DNA from: Asterias amurensis
Taxonomy: Eukaryota; Echinodermata; Asteroidea; Forcipulatida; Asteriidae
Length of the DNA: 64,000 bases
Direction: 5' to 3'
Assembly (NCBI RefSeq): GCF_032118995.1
Contig: NC_092656.1
Span: 12,514,261 to 12,578,260 of the forward strand
Under the pieces are notes generated by a model. That model did no database searches. It saw only the letters and a list, made by a program, of their open reading frames with translations, and was not told where the DNA came from. Below, piece by piece: positions 1-9,805 of this stretch. Position 1 is the stretch's first letter, and each line of letters begins with the position of its first letter. Position numbers and translations under genes: made by a program.

Positions 1-219
1 ACGAGAAAGGGACTTGAATCAAGTCTACACGTGTGTCCACCCCTAGTGAGACCCCCAAATCATAACACCAGCTCATGCGATATCTCTTGTTTTAAACCAA
101 AAAGCAAAATCAGATCCTCAATTTAAACTTACCCCAAATTGTCGCATTCGTAAACAGTGAATAAACGGAGTTCAAACCTTTGCAACCTTACACCCAAAAC
201 TAACATATCCGAACATTAA

Positions 220-500
220 AGGAACACGTTGCCATGGATCGGTCTAGTTGGTCTTTGAAAAGCATTTGTAACCGTTTTTATAAAATGCATCTGGGTAGAA
301 AGATGTTGTAAAAGTAGAATATAATGATCCACACAAACATGCTTCGAAATTGCACGGTTTTTCTTTTACCTCGTCGACTATCACGGTCGGCCGTTTTTAA
401 CTCCCAATGGCCGACCGTGTTAGTTCGCACAGTAAAAGGAAAACCACGCAATTTCGAAGCACGCTTATGTGGATCATTGTATTCTACGTACAGCTGCTGC
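220..500. mobile_element. Family C MITE, right end missing
   Basis: It starts after TTAA with AGGAACACGTTGCC, the terminus shared with copies at 9158-9540 and 19775-20068. Two long self-complementary arms surround the hairpin-forming core around 380-415 (cggtcggccgt / ggccgaccg). The distal part of the right arm is absent. The short open frames across it on both strands are by-products of the palindrome. Confidence 0.8.
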
Positions 501-595
501 ACCTAGTGAAAACATTACTGTGTTGTACCATAACGCAAAGCTAAAATCTTCTCAGTCATAAACAATTCTTATTTTCATAATATCTCACCAGACAG

Positions 596-724
596 ATCAA
601 GATGTCCAGCCCCAGGGTGAATAACCTCATCGCATCGGGAATCATGCTAGCTTATCTGTGTGTCGTGCTCCTAGGCGTCGATCGATCTATGGTTGATATT
701 GATGCATTGCAAACAATTTGCAGG
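596..724 (+). CDS. GABBR2-like: GABA-B receptor-like class C GPCR, exon a (TM2 region)
   Basis: This is the first of six exons of a metabotropic GABA receptor subunit, a Gi/o-coupled class C GPCR of the neuronal plasma membrane. It encodes IKMSSPRVNNLIASG followed by a hydrophobic helix, ending in LQTICR. The IKMSSP-NNLI-G pattern is the start of TM2 in vertebrate GABBR2, which also reads IKMSSP; GABBR1 differs there. The acceptor is CAG at 593-595 (an alternative AG ends at 591) and the donor is GTATGG. The Venus-flytrap ligand domain and TM1 would lie upstream of the window. The six exons join in frame and give about 280 aa of continuous seven-helix sequence. Subunit type (GABBR2 rather than an echinoderm-specific paralogue) is inferred from local similarity only. 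Confidence 0.9.
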
Positions 725-876
725 GTATGGTATGACTGACTATTTGCCAATTTGTTTTCCCACATTAATTGGTGCTCGATATCGATATCGGGTATGTAAT
801 AAAATAACCATCTTCGAATTGTATCAAGAAAACACACAATAAAGTTAAAATAAAGTGCACACGATTTGTATAAATC

Positions 877-1170
877 ACATGTGGACCTACACGGACGTCC
901 ACACAGTGTTAATTATAGCGTTTAAGAATATGATTTTCCTTATAGTACAGAACAAAGGAATGTCCACACAGTGACTGCAACACAGAGTTTTGTGTGATGA
1001 CGTCAGGAGAATGGCAATAAATAACATGTGGACCTACACGGACGTCCACACAGTGTTAATTATAGCGTTTAAGAATATGATTTTCCTTATAGTACAGAAC
1101 AAAGGAATGTCCACACAGTAACTGCAACACAGAGTATTGTGTGATGACGTCAGGAGTATGGCGACATGGA
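877..1170. repeat. Two-copy 147-bp tandem duplication in receptor intron
   Basis: The unit starting ACATGTGGACCTACACGG at 877 recurs at 1024 with only a few differences (period 147). Each unit ends with a perfect TGACGTCA palindrome, a consensus CRE core. It lies in the first intron visible of the GABA-B-like gene. Confidence 0.9.
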
Positions 1171-1374
1171 CCTAAGCCCAGTTCATACTTCATGCGGATA
1201 CGACACGATTTTAACGTCGCATAATTCGAAACGAAAATCGCATCGGTTGAAATGTGATCAACTCCTGCGAAACACTAATTATTTTTGCAGCAAAAAAAAA
1301 AAAAAAAAAACAGGGCTGTTACGTAAACATTCAGTCGCTTTCGCATACACAGGAAGTACGAACCGGGCTCTTCT
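1171..1374. mobile_element. Family J MITE
   Basis: Terminal inverted repeats read AGCCcAGTTCATACTTCatGCG on the left and the complement on the right (CaGGAAGTACGAACcGGGCT). Related copies lie at 13813-13997 and 27443-27620. The interior contains an A-rich run near 1292. Confidence 0.7.
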
Positions 1375-1376
1375 GG

Positions 1377-1516
1377 GGCTGATTTCACAAAGATGATTGA
1401 TCGTAACTGCAAATCAATCGTAGTTGCTAAGAAAAGTGTGATGTCACAATACAAATCACTATGGTGATGCTTAAAACTTGTCTTGCGATTAACTTTATTG
1501 CTTTGTGAAATCGGCC
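1377..1516. mobile_element. Family B MITE (TTTCACAAAG ends)
   Basis: It begins GGGCTGATTTCACAAAG and ends CTTTGTGAAATCGGCCC. It is almost directly adjacent to the preceding J copy. Relatives are at 10706-10870 and 27118-27264. Confidence 0.75.
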
Positions 1517-2139
1517 CGCAAGTGTTGGGTACCGCGGGCCACTGCTGCGGTGTACCTGTGCCTATGTTTGTGCCCCATAAGACATTAGGAAATCTTGTTC
1601 CCTTTCACTCTCCTTTGAAATTATATGTTTTTCTCAACGACTTTACACAATTTCCTTGCTAGGACATCATGATATACCAATATAGGTCACTGACCACAAA
1701 TATTTGCAACATAATAGAAACCGAATCATCTTGAAAAATGGTGCTTGTCTTAGGCGAGTTAGGGGTCAAAGACGCGAAAACTGCATAATAGTCGCTAAAA
1801 TGCGTTACATCGGCAAGGTATTTTGCCAGAATTTCAGTATTTCACATTCTGATTAATTGTTAAAATGTATCAATAATGTAGTACGTTATTATATAATGCA
1901 GCCATGTCATGGAAATTTCATAGATTGTCGAGGAAGACATTCAATTCTCATAGAAATTGACAAATAATGGACACGATTTTATCGTGTCTTTGTGCACAAA
2001 ATTAGGCACACCCCAGCAGTGGCGCGCGGTGCCCATGGTGGCGCCTAGCACCTGCGCGCCTTGGTCTATACCCATGTGCCTACCTGTGTTTTGCGCAAGT
2101 TTGTGCAAATAACGAATATTTCATACTTTATTCCCGCAG

Positions 2140-2247
2140 GTTCGTTCGTGGCTCATGCCTGTGGCTTTTACACTGGCCTTTGGCGGGATGTTCACCAAGA
2201 TGTGGCGGGTGTACAGCATCGTCATCGCAAACAAGACAAAACGAAAG
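2140..2247 (+). CDS. GABBR2-like: GABA-B receptor-like, exon b (TM3)
   Basis: 36 codons, phase 0 at both ends, acceptor TTCCCGCAG, donor GTTCTT. It encodes VRSWLMPVAFTLAFGGMF then TKMWRVYSI, matching the TM3 core of GABA-B receptors (VRTW...AFGAMFAKTWRVHAI). The exon ends in a basic KTKRK intracellular loop. Confidence 0.93.
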
Positions 2248-2554
2248 GTTCTTTTACCGTTTATTCATACATACCTAAGACAGTTTATCCATTCTGATTG
2301 GTCGAGATGACAACTTTTTCACCACACCTTGATTCCCGTGACAGTGTATGTGCGTGAAAAATAAAAACAGAGTTGAATTGATCGAACCGAGTTTCTGATT
2401 TAATTGTGATGTTTTAGTGTGACCATAATTCCAATGAAACCAACGTGTGGACTGGACAAGTCTATTAACTGAAGGTGTTTAGAAAGTACCCCTTTATAAA
2501 TAGGCCGACACATTCCATAAGTTCCTTAGTCAGAATTCAACCAGATCACAGGGA

Positions 2555-2765
2555 AACTGCTCATTTGTGGGTCAGACTGACCCTTTTGGAGTCAGGCCGG
2601 CACGGATACTAGTTAGAACATTCAAACGGATTTGGTGTAAATTTGACAAACTTTTGGGTTCATTATGACACAGATTCCGAATCCGGGTCAAACTGATATG
2701 GGTCAAGCCCTCTGGGAGGTTGAACCGGGTCAATTCTGACCCGGATCTGTAAGAGTGCATCGCTG
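2555..2765. repeat. Family Q repeat rich in GGGTCA/TGACCC half-sites
   Basis: Contains GGGTCAGACTGACCC at 2569-2583 (inverted half-sites, 3-bp spacer) and GGGTCAATTCTGACCC at 2727-2742 (4-bp spacer), with further single GGGTCA copies. The same composition recurs at 6247-6440, 8318-8580 and 37978-38125. Confidence 0.65.
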
Positions 2766-2968
2766 ATGTCAAATACTGTAACGTGCTCCCCCTTTTGGCG
2801 CCAAGCACAACTCGAATCAGCCAATAATGAAATACCTTAATTCTCAGTAAGGCAGCTGATTGAGCGTGTGGCGTTATGTCTAACATAGTCTAACAAAACT
2901 AAATCTGTTTATGGAAACATCAGTTTATTTGTTGATCCATATACTATTAATTTTCTTTTTTTCATTAG

Positions 2969-3094
2969 GTGATAAAAGATCGCCACCTGGTCGGTATTAT
3001 CGCAATCCTCTTATTGGTTGACTTTGCTATCCTCGTCCCCTGGCAGATCATCGATCCCATACATATCGAGGAGATACGAACCCCCGTACCACAG
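2969..3094 (+). CDS. GABBR2-like: GABA-B receptor-like, exon c (TM4)
   Basis: 42 codons, phase 0, acceptor TTTTTTTCATTAG, donor GTAAGC. It encodes VIKDRHLVGIIAILLL, VDFAILVPWQIIDP and a short extracellular stretch. The IIKDQ-L...DLCIL-WQ-VDPL signature of GABBR2 TM4 is clear, including the invariant WQ and DP. Confidence 0.93.
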
Positions 3095-3868
3095 GTAAGC
3101 CCAATCAGACGTCATCGATGTTTAATATCCAGATGCACACTAGAACTTTTTTAAAGTGGAGTGCCTCGATTGCTTGGTTGGCACAATTCGCTCTGCAGCA
3201 GTTTGTCGAGGGGAACTAGAACTTTTTTAAAAGGTGCAGTGCCTCGGTTGCTGGGTTGGCACATTTCGCTCTGCAGCAGTTTGTCGATCGAGGGGAAAAC
3301 TAGCATAATTCACATCGAGTGGCGTTACATTGGCGCCAGTTCAGTGACGGCTTGTACTATCAAAACCATGCTATCTGACAATTGGCAATGCTTTTCTTAA
3401 CATACTTGAACCGAGGCCTAAATTTACTTATTATGAACTCCACAGTCTTCCAGATGGTCTAGAGAGTTCATTTCACCGTTCCAGGGCGGACCCCTGAACA
3501 TTTGCACGGTTGGTAGCAGGTGTGTTCACACAATGTTATTACTTAACGACAGACTAAAGGCTCTTTTGTTAACGAGTCAATTGGGGAATTCCCGTGAAAC
3601 AGCGGACCAGTCAATGTTGTAAAAAATCCACCGAGTAAACGACCTTGCCCGGCCACTCAACTTTAATTATGTTTCTCAAGCGTAAGCATTATAGCTGTAT
3701 TATTTGGTAACCACTTGATGCATTGGGGTCATGTTCTGATGACTGGTTGGCTTAACTCGACTCACTTTGGGTTCAAATCCTGGCAAATACTGTGTCCTCG
3801 TTGAAGAACTAGCTGCTCTTCTTTATCCAGGCGTGGTGCACTATGAATCCCGCGGTGGACTTGCGTTT

Positions 3869-4249
3869 TAAAGGCAGTATACACTATTGGTAGTTACTCA
3901 ACATAATTATTTAGCATCAAACCTCACTTGGTCACGAGTTATCGGGAGCTGTTGATATTATAAAACATTGTGAGAAACGGCTCTCTCTGAAGTAACGTAG
4001 TTTTCGAGAAAGAAGTCACTTTCCACGAATTTGATTTCGAGACATCAGAATTAGATATTGAGGTGTCGAAATCAAGCATCTGAAAGCACACAACTTCGTG
4101 TGACAAGGGTGTTTGTCTTTCATTATTATCTCGCAACTTCGACGACCAATTGAGCTCAAATTTTCACTGGTTTGTTATCTTATGCAAATGGAGATACACC
4201 AAGTGATAAGACTGGTCGTTGTCAATTACCAATAGTGGCCAGAGCCTTT
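3869..4249. mobile_element. Family A MITE, intronic
   Basis: Diverged full-length copy: left AAGGCAGTATACACTATTGG, right AATTACCAATAGTGGCCAGAGCC. It carries the family's central inverted repeat (GATTTCGAGACATCA / complement). Confidence 0.85.
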
Positions 4250-4337
4250 CAAGGTTTTTAAAGAGCGCTATAAATGAAAAATTTTAACGAAGTTATGGCA
4301 TCGTTTGTTAATTGATCCTGTGTATTTCCCACATCAG

Positions 4338-4483
4338 ACCAAAGAAGATAAAGCCAACTACACCAAGCACGAATTGCTGTATGTCAACTGCACATCTTTT
4401 AACAACACCATTTGGACCATGGCGATGCTCATCTACAAGGCGTTTGTCGTGGTGTTTGGTGCCTTTCTCGCTTGGTCCACAAG
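4338..4483 (+). CDS. GABBR2-like: GABA-B receptor-like, exon d (TM5)
   Basis: 146 nt, entered in phase 0 after the acceptor TGTATTTCCCACATCAG and leaving 2 nt (AG) before donor GTATAT. It encodes TKEDKANYTKHELLYVNC then TIWTMAMLIYKAFVVVFGAF and LAWSTR. The C...TIW...YKG-L-LFG-FLAWETR pattern of GABA-B TM5 is recognisable. The split Arg codon is completed by the next exon. Confidence 0.93.
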
Positions 4484-4606
4484 GTATATACTCGGGTATA
4501 CAGATATACAGCTAGCCAACTGCCCCGTGCCAAAACAAGAAAGGGCAAAACAGAGACATAAGTATGAACAGGACCAGTCCCTAAAATCGTGAGGGGGTAG
4601 GGCTAA

Positions 4607-4800
4607 GGGCCCGGTCACACAAGCCCCGGTCACACAAGCCCCGATAACGAGAACGAAAACGAGAAAGATAAAAATGCACGCCTTCGATTGGTTGAATAAG
4701 CGTGGGCGTATTCTGCGTGGGGCATTTCAACCAATCGAGGGCGTGCATTTTATCGTTCTCGTTGTCGTTCTCGTTATCGGGGCCTGTGTGACCGGGCCTT
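4607..4800. mobile_element. Family D foldback MITE
   Basis: Inverted ends AAGGGCCCGGTCACACA... and the complement (TGTGTGACCGGGCCTT). Internal arms read GATAACGAGAACGA and its complement, with a second internal inverted repeat around a short loop at 4680-4750. A degraded relative lies at 31423-31605. Confidence 0.85.
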
Positions 4801-5030
4801 AACATTCAAGTAAGATGGCGGGCCTTGTATATTTTGTGAACTACCTTGACCCAAGAGTTTGAAACTTCGATCTTTTGTAAGTCAATAGGACGTTTAAATT
4901 TCGCTTTGGAGTGTTAAAGTACAACTAACAAGCAAGTAATTAACCAATGTTGTTTTATTTCGTTTGGTATATCCATGTTTTGTACAAGAGCTTCTGCGTG
5001 GAAACTGCATTGTGGATCCGTGTCCAGAGC

Positions 5031-5301
5031 CCAATTTCATAGCGCTGCTTAGCGGCCGATTTTGTGCTTACTTTGCAATTTCTATTTCATAGCGCTGCTA
5101 ACCGTAAGCACACGAAAAGGCATGCTAATTCTTCCGGTGCTTACCGCACGAAAATAAATGACGTCACAATGCAAATCCGCGGTAAACACGCAATATGGCC
5201 GCCCAATTTTTCTGCTAACCTGTGAAATACGCTAAGGCTTAAGCAAATTTTTCTGCTACAGTAAGCACGCAAATTTGCTTACCGCTATGAAATATGGGCC
5301 C
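5031..5301. mobile_element. Family E MITE (GGGCCC / CATAGCGCTGCTTA)
   Basis: Begins near AGCCCAATTTCATAGCGC and ends GCTATGAAATATGGGCCC. It shares GGCCGATTTTGTGCTTAC, AAATGACGTCACA and TTCTGCTACAGTAAGCACG with the element at 49957-50945. This uninterrupted copy gives the reference for the interrupted one. Confidence 0.85.
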
Positions 5302-5531
5302 AGTGGAGAGGAACATGCAAGCCTTCCTGCAGATGTTGCTCTTAGTGTGACAAGTGTTTTCTCAGTGCGTTTGACCCAGTGATAACCCTTTCCGTCGTTT
5401 TATTAGTATCTATACCATTTGAAGATTGGGAACAAAACACACAGATAGGGGAAGGACATTCTAACGGTGGTTGCTCCACAAAAATTGTTGTGTGGAGATG
5501 CTAGTATACACATATTATTGACTGGCAATGA

Positions 5532-5673
5532 GGTAACTAGTGTACGTCTATTCCCCCGAGGGACTTTGAGTGACCAGAAGAGCGACCTATTTCCCGAGGC
5601 CGAAGGCCGAGGGGAATGGGTCGCTCTTCTGGTCACTCACAGGCCCGAGGGGAATAGACGTACACTAGTTACC
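5532..5673. repeat. Long near-perfect hairpin element
   Basis: The arm GTAACTAGTGTACGTCTATT...GAGTGACCAGAAGAGCGACC is followed by its complement after a short loop around 5590-5615 (GAGGCCGAAGGCC). It lies in the intron between receptor exons d and e and is probably a recent foldback MITE. Confidence 0.85.
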
Positions 5674-5999
5674 GAATTATGCCAGTCAATGTGTTTTACA
5701 ACACAGCTCGGTCTTAAATGTCAAATAAGAACAGAAATCTGGAAAAGAAAGGAAGTTTTGTAGTTGTTGTTCACGGTTCAAGTCAAGAGAGGGCGCTGTA
5801 GCCGGGCACTATTTTCAAAGACTAGTGCCCGCTCGGGTACTAGTTCCCGCAAAACACGCGCGCGCGATCACGAGGTGTGTTATAATAATAGTATAGGGAC
5901 CATGATACATGAGCCAACAGAAAAACACATGTCTTTACAGGAGCGTACACAATTTGTTGCTGTTGCTGTTTGTTATTATTTTGCTTTTGTTTTAAACAG

Positions 6000-6192
6000 G
6001 AATGTGAAAGTGTCTGGTCTGAATGACAGTTATTACGTAGGTCTGTCAATCTACAATACCGTCATCTGCTGTGTCGTTGCTGTGCCGTTATCGTTCCTTG
6101 CGGTGTCCTCCATCGGCGTGACCTTTGCCCTCGTTTCCGGTTTTCTGCTGTTCTGCATTACTGCGTCACTCTGCATGCTTTTCTTCCCAAAG
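6000..6192 (+). CDS. GABBR2-like: GABA-B receptor-like, exon e (TM6-TM7)
   Basis: 193 nt; the first G completes the Arg codon, giving STRNVKVSGLNDSYYVG, like vertebrate ETRNVSIPALNDSKYIG. Two hydrophobic helices follow (LSIYNTVICCVVAVPLSF and FALVSGFLLFCITASLCM), ending LFFPK. The FVPK end of TM7 is a hallmark of the family. Acceptor TTTTAAACAG, donor GTAACG. Confidence 0.94.
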
Positions 6193-6246
6193 GTAACGTT
6201 TGAGTTAAGGGTGCGTGGTCAGCTACAAAATACACACCGAGTATAG

Positions 6247-6440
6247 GCTCGGGTACACTCTAAAAAATAACCGGTTCATAGTTAACCAGGATCCCTTGAG
6301 GCCTGACAAATTTCATGGTCATTATTGACGCGAATCTGTCACAATAACCCATATGGGTCAAAATGACACAGAGTCCAAGTTAAAGGTATATTTTTAGCAC
6401 TATCTGGGTCAATCTGACCTTGAGTGGGTCGGAGAACTTA
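6247..6440. repeat. Family Q repeat
   Basis: Contains a perfect inverted half-site pair GGGTCAATCTGACCT at 6406-6420 with a 3-bp spacer, plus ATGGGTCAAAATGACAC at about 6352. See the family note at 2555. Confidence 0.6.
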
Positions 6441-6603
6441 CGTGCAACTAATACAGGCAACCAGTTCCTCCTAAAGAAGAAATGTCATTCACATTATTAT
6501 TATCAACGTCACCTAATTTTCTTGGGTATCGTATTAAGACAATGTTCAACAAATAATTGGCTTGTGCTCGAAGTGGTCCTGTATGAAGCATGGTGAAATT
6601 TTA

Positions 6604-7022
6604 TGGCGTTTGATTATCTTCCCTGTGTCGACCCCGCGGTGCTCACTCGTGTGAACTCCTGACAAGAACTAATCGAACGATCACTCGCCTCTCGTGGTGA
6701 AGTCATGCACCTCGGGTCATCAGCCCCATGTGAACCGTTCCACAAGCAGGGCACTTTGGGCTGACCTGGGTGAGCCCCTGGAATGACGTCAAAGCTATTC
6801 GAACCTACCGGTATGGCGGTTTCAGTCTTCCACCGTGTTCAGTTTTCCGGGACTCAGTACAGCTTAAACAATTGACCACTTTCGCTTGCTGTGCGCAGGC
6901 GTTGCATGACGTAATGTTACCATATTTTGTCATTCGGAAAACTGAACACGGCGGTAAGTTGAAACCGCTAAACCTGGGCAGACCGGTGTCAACCTTGGGA
7001 ATATGAAGCTAATCGAACGCAC
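6604..7022. mobile_element. Foldback MITE with ATTCGATTAGCTTC-type ends
   Basis: Left end GGCGTTTGATTATCTTCCC and right end GAAGCTAATCGAACGCA are inverted repeats. Inside, 6810-6865 and 6938-6980 form a second inverted repeat (GGCGGTTTCA, CCGTGTTCAGTTTTCCG). A single end of the same type is seen at 49056-49095 (CGTTCGATAAGCTTCCC). Confidence 0.7.
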
Positions 7023-7190
7023 CGGTCATCACCGGGTGAAAAGCCTTTTCTTTGGCTGTCTCTTTCCGACTTGTTTATCTTCAAGCTGTGCCCGAATTTT
7101 CCCACTTTTTCTCCTCCGCAAGATGTTATTAACCCAACATGTACAGTTTTGTTTAAGCATTTCAATAATTAAATTGTAAAACCCATCCAG

Positions 7191-7313
7191 GTGATCGCAG
7201 TTTACAGCAAGAATGCAATCGAAGACGAGACATTCACCGGGATACGGTTTAACACTACCATATCTGCACCCAGACCGCCAAAGGGGACTAACATACCGTC
7301 GACCAGCGCTCAG
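7191..7313 (+). CDS. GABBR2-like: GABA-B receptor-like, exon f (post-TM7 cytoplasmic tail)
   Basis: 41 codons, phase 0, acceptor AACCCATCCAG, donor GTAGAG. It encodes VIAVYSKNAIEDETFTGIRF and a Pro/Thr/Ser-rich stretch ending STSAQ. Position and start fit the segment after the FVPK motif in GABA-B receptors. The coiled-coil exon that normally follows was not found in the next 2.5 kb, so the gene may continue in very short exons, or its tail may differ. Confidence 0.85.
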
Positions 7314-7321
7314 GTAGAGTC

Positions 7322-7892
7322 AAGAAGTACAGCACAGTAGCAACAATTCCTCGTCAGGAAAACTTGAATTCAAAGGCGTTGGACACTAGTGGTAATTATT
7401 CAAAATTATTGTTAAAGGCAGTGGACACTATTGGTAATTACTCAAAATAATTATCATCATAAAACCTTTCTTGGTAACGAGTAATGGGGAGAGGTTGATG
7501 GTATAAAACATTGTGAGAAACGGCTCCCTCTGAAGTGCCATAGTTTTAGAGAAAGACGAAATTTTCCACGAATTTGATTTCGAGACCTCAGATTTAGAAC
7601 TTGAGTTCTCGAAATCAACCATCTGGACGCACACAACTTCATATGGAAAAAGGTGTTGTTTTCTTTAATTATTATCTCGCAAGTTCGATGACCAATTGAG
7701 CTCAAATTTTCACAGGTTTGTTATTTTGTGCTTATGTTGAGATACAACAACTGTGAAGGCTAGTCTTTGACAATTACCAATAGTGTCCACTGCCTTTAAG
7801 AAGTACAGCACAGTAGAAACAGTTCATTGTCAGGGACACTTAAACTCAAAGGCATTGGACACCAGTGGTATATATTCAAAATAGTTGTTAAC
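7322..7892. repeat. 94-bp direct duplication bracketing a MITE
   Basis: The segment starting AAGAAGTACAGCACAGTAG at 7322-7415 is repeated at 7798-7892 with about 85-90% identity by eye. Between them lies the family A copy at 7416-7795. Both duplicates include the start of a second, older A copy. Confidence 0.8.
7416..7795. mobile_element. Family A MITE, well-preserved copy
   Basis: Flanked by TTAA at 7412-7415 and 7796-7799. Ends AGGCAGTGGACACTATTGG and complement. The central inverted repeat TTTCGAGACCTCA / TGAGTTCTCGAAA is largely intact. Confidence 0.92.
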
Positions 7893-8236
7893 ATAACAAA
7901 ATTACTCGGTAACGAGCCATCGAGAGCTGTTGATACAAGTATAAAACATTGTGAGAAACGGAAACGGCTCATTCTGAAGTAACGTAGTTTGTGAGAAAGA
8001 AGTGATTTCTCACTAAGATGATAATATTTGAATTGAATTCGATACCTCAGCTGGGGTCTCGAACTCAAGGCATCTGAAAGCACACAACTTGTGCGACAAG
8101 GATACATGTTTTCACCTGTTGTTCTCTCCTAGACGACCAAATGAGCTCAAATCTGACAGGTTTGTTAATTTTATGCATTTGGATACATCAAGTGAGAACA
8201 CTGGACTTTGACAATAACCAAAGGTGTCGGGTGCCT
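7846..8236. mobile_element. Family A MITE, diverged copy
   Basis: Left AAAGGCATTGGACACCAGTGG, right ACCAAAGGTGTCGGGTGCC followed by TTTAA. Its first ~45 bp are part of the duplicated unit described at 7322-7892. Confidence 0.85.
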
Positions 8237-8317
8237 TTAATCAAAACGCAGTCAGTTTTGTAAATATAGCGGATTGGTTACGTAACCCGTAGACGAGTAA
8301 GATAACAGCTACAATCT

Positions 8318-8580
8318 AAAATCTCCCGGTCAGAATTGACCCGGCTTCCGAGTTGCGTTGAGCTAACTTATTTCTGGATCAAGTTGACCACGGGAACAGG
8401 CTAAAAAAACAATACGATATTTCCTCAGATTCTTTGTCAGTTTGAGACATTTCTTGGTAATTTTTTTTTATTTTTATTTTTATTTTTTTTTTTTTGGGGG
8501 GGGGGGGTAAATTTGACCCGGAATTAGGTCATACTCAACGTGACTCGGAATCCAGGTCAATTTTGACCCGGGAGTTTAGG
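8318..8580. repeat. Family Q repeat with A/T- and G-tracts
   Basis: Contains GGTCAGAATTGACCC and AGGTCAATTTTGACCC (4-bp spacers) plus several GACCCGG stretches. A (TTTTTA)n/T-run followed by a G-run lies at 8460-8508. The flanks to about 9040 show no gene or recognised repeat. Confidence 0.6.
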
Positions 8581-9099
8581 ACCAAGTAACCTGCGTGTGC
8601 AGAAAAAAGTGACCCTGTATACATGTAAATCACCCCTGTGATTTTCTGGTAACGAGACCTTGTACGTGTTTGTTGAGAGAACATAATTTCAATACATTAA
8701 CAAAGGTAAATTTCCCCAAAAATTACAATCCCGGGCAAATCTGTCGGCCAGAGATTCTGTCCATCACAATATGAAAAAAAACAACGTTGGCTTAAGAAGG
8801 ATGCTGCAAAAGAGGGCGCCATCAGAAGTAGTTGGTACACAGGAGCGACATAATTTCCTACCACACTGGTACACAAAGAATAGGAATAGCAACGGGTAAT
8901 TAAAATTAACGTGAACACCATGGCTGTTTTGTTTTGTCATTATGTATACGGATAATAAATCTTCAAGTATAAAACAAATAATTAAATACAATTAAAAATA
9001 ACTTCAGTTCATTGTTAATCAATTCCACCAGAGTATTTCTTTCTTTTTAAGGAATCCTTATTTCTAAGCTTTCGCCAAAGGGTTGCGGTGGTAAGGCCT

Positions 9100-9690
9100 G
9101 TGCCAAACGTCGCACGTTTGTCGTGTCGAACTCAAATAGTAATTTTGACGAGCTTAAAGGAACACGTTGCCTTGGATTGGTTGAGTTGGTCACTAAACAA
9201 CGTTTGAAACCGTTTGTTATGAAATAAATATGGTTAGAAAGATTTTTTTAAAAGTCGAATATAATGATCCACACAAGTATCACTAAAAATTGCACGGTTT
9301 TCTTTTTACGCCACGAACTATCACGGTCGGCCATTTATGGAAGTCAAAATTGTGACTCCCATAAATGGCCGACCGTGTTGTTGGACGAGGTAAAAAGAAA
9401 ACCACGCAATTTCGAGGCATGTTTGTGTGGATCATTGTATTCTACTTTTACATCATCTTTCTAACCATATGCATTTTATAACAAACGGTCACCAAATGCT
9501 TTTCAAAGACAACTCGACCGATCCAAGGCAACGTGTTCCTTTAAGAAAAGTCGATGAACGCCACTCACCAACATGGTAATAATAAGGCCAGAACTAATGG
9601 TGGAAAACCATATCATTATGAATTTGTCGAGTGAAAATCACTTGAGTTCGACACGGCAAAAGTGCGACCTTTGTGTAGGGGGAGCGTCTA
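9100..9690. mobile_element. Hairpin element interrupted by a family C MITE
   Basis: GTCGCACGTTTGTCGTGTCG at about 9109 and CGACACGGCAAAAGTGCGAC at about 9650 are inverted copies, extended by CAAATAGTAATTTTGACGA and its counterpart. The family C element 9158-9540 sits inside the loop, so C arrived later. Confidence 0.65.
9158..9540. mobile_element. Family C MITE, complete, with TTAA duplication
   Basis: TTAA flanks at 9154-9157 and 9541-9544. Ends AGGAACACGTTGCCTTGG / complement, with arms of roughly 150 bp or more that pair almost fully around a core at 9330-9370. It is the best-preserved copy of the family here. Confidence 0.9.
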
Positions 9691-9799
9691 GACTTGATAT
9701 CAAGTCTGATATCGCAGTTATTTTCCCTGCATCCGCCTCGCAACAAAACCCATGGTATCCCCTTAGACTTTAAACTCCCTGTTTTGCAGTTTTTTAATG

Positions 9800-9805
9800 T
9801 TTATT
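9800..9805 (-). promoter_or_regulatory. Poly(A) signal abutting the stop codon
   Basis: On the minus strand the TMEM53-like stop TAG (9808-9806) is immediately followed by AATAAA (9805-9800). If used, the transcript would have a 3' UTR of only a few tens of bases. Confidence 0.5.
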
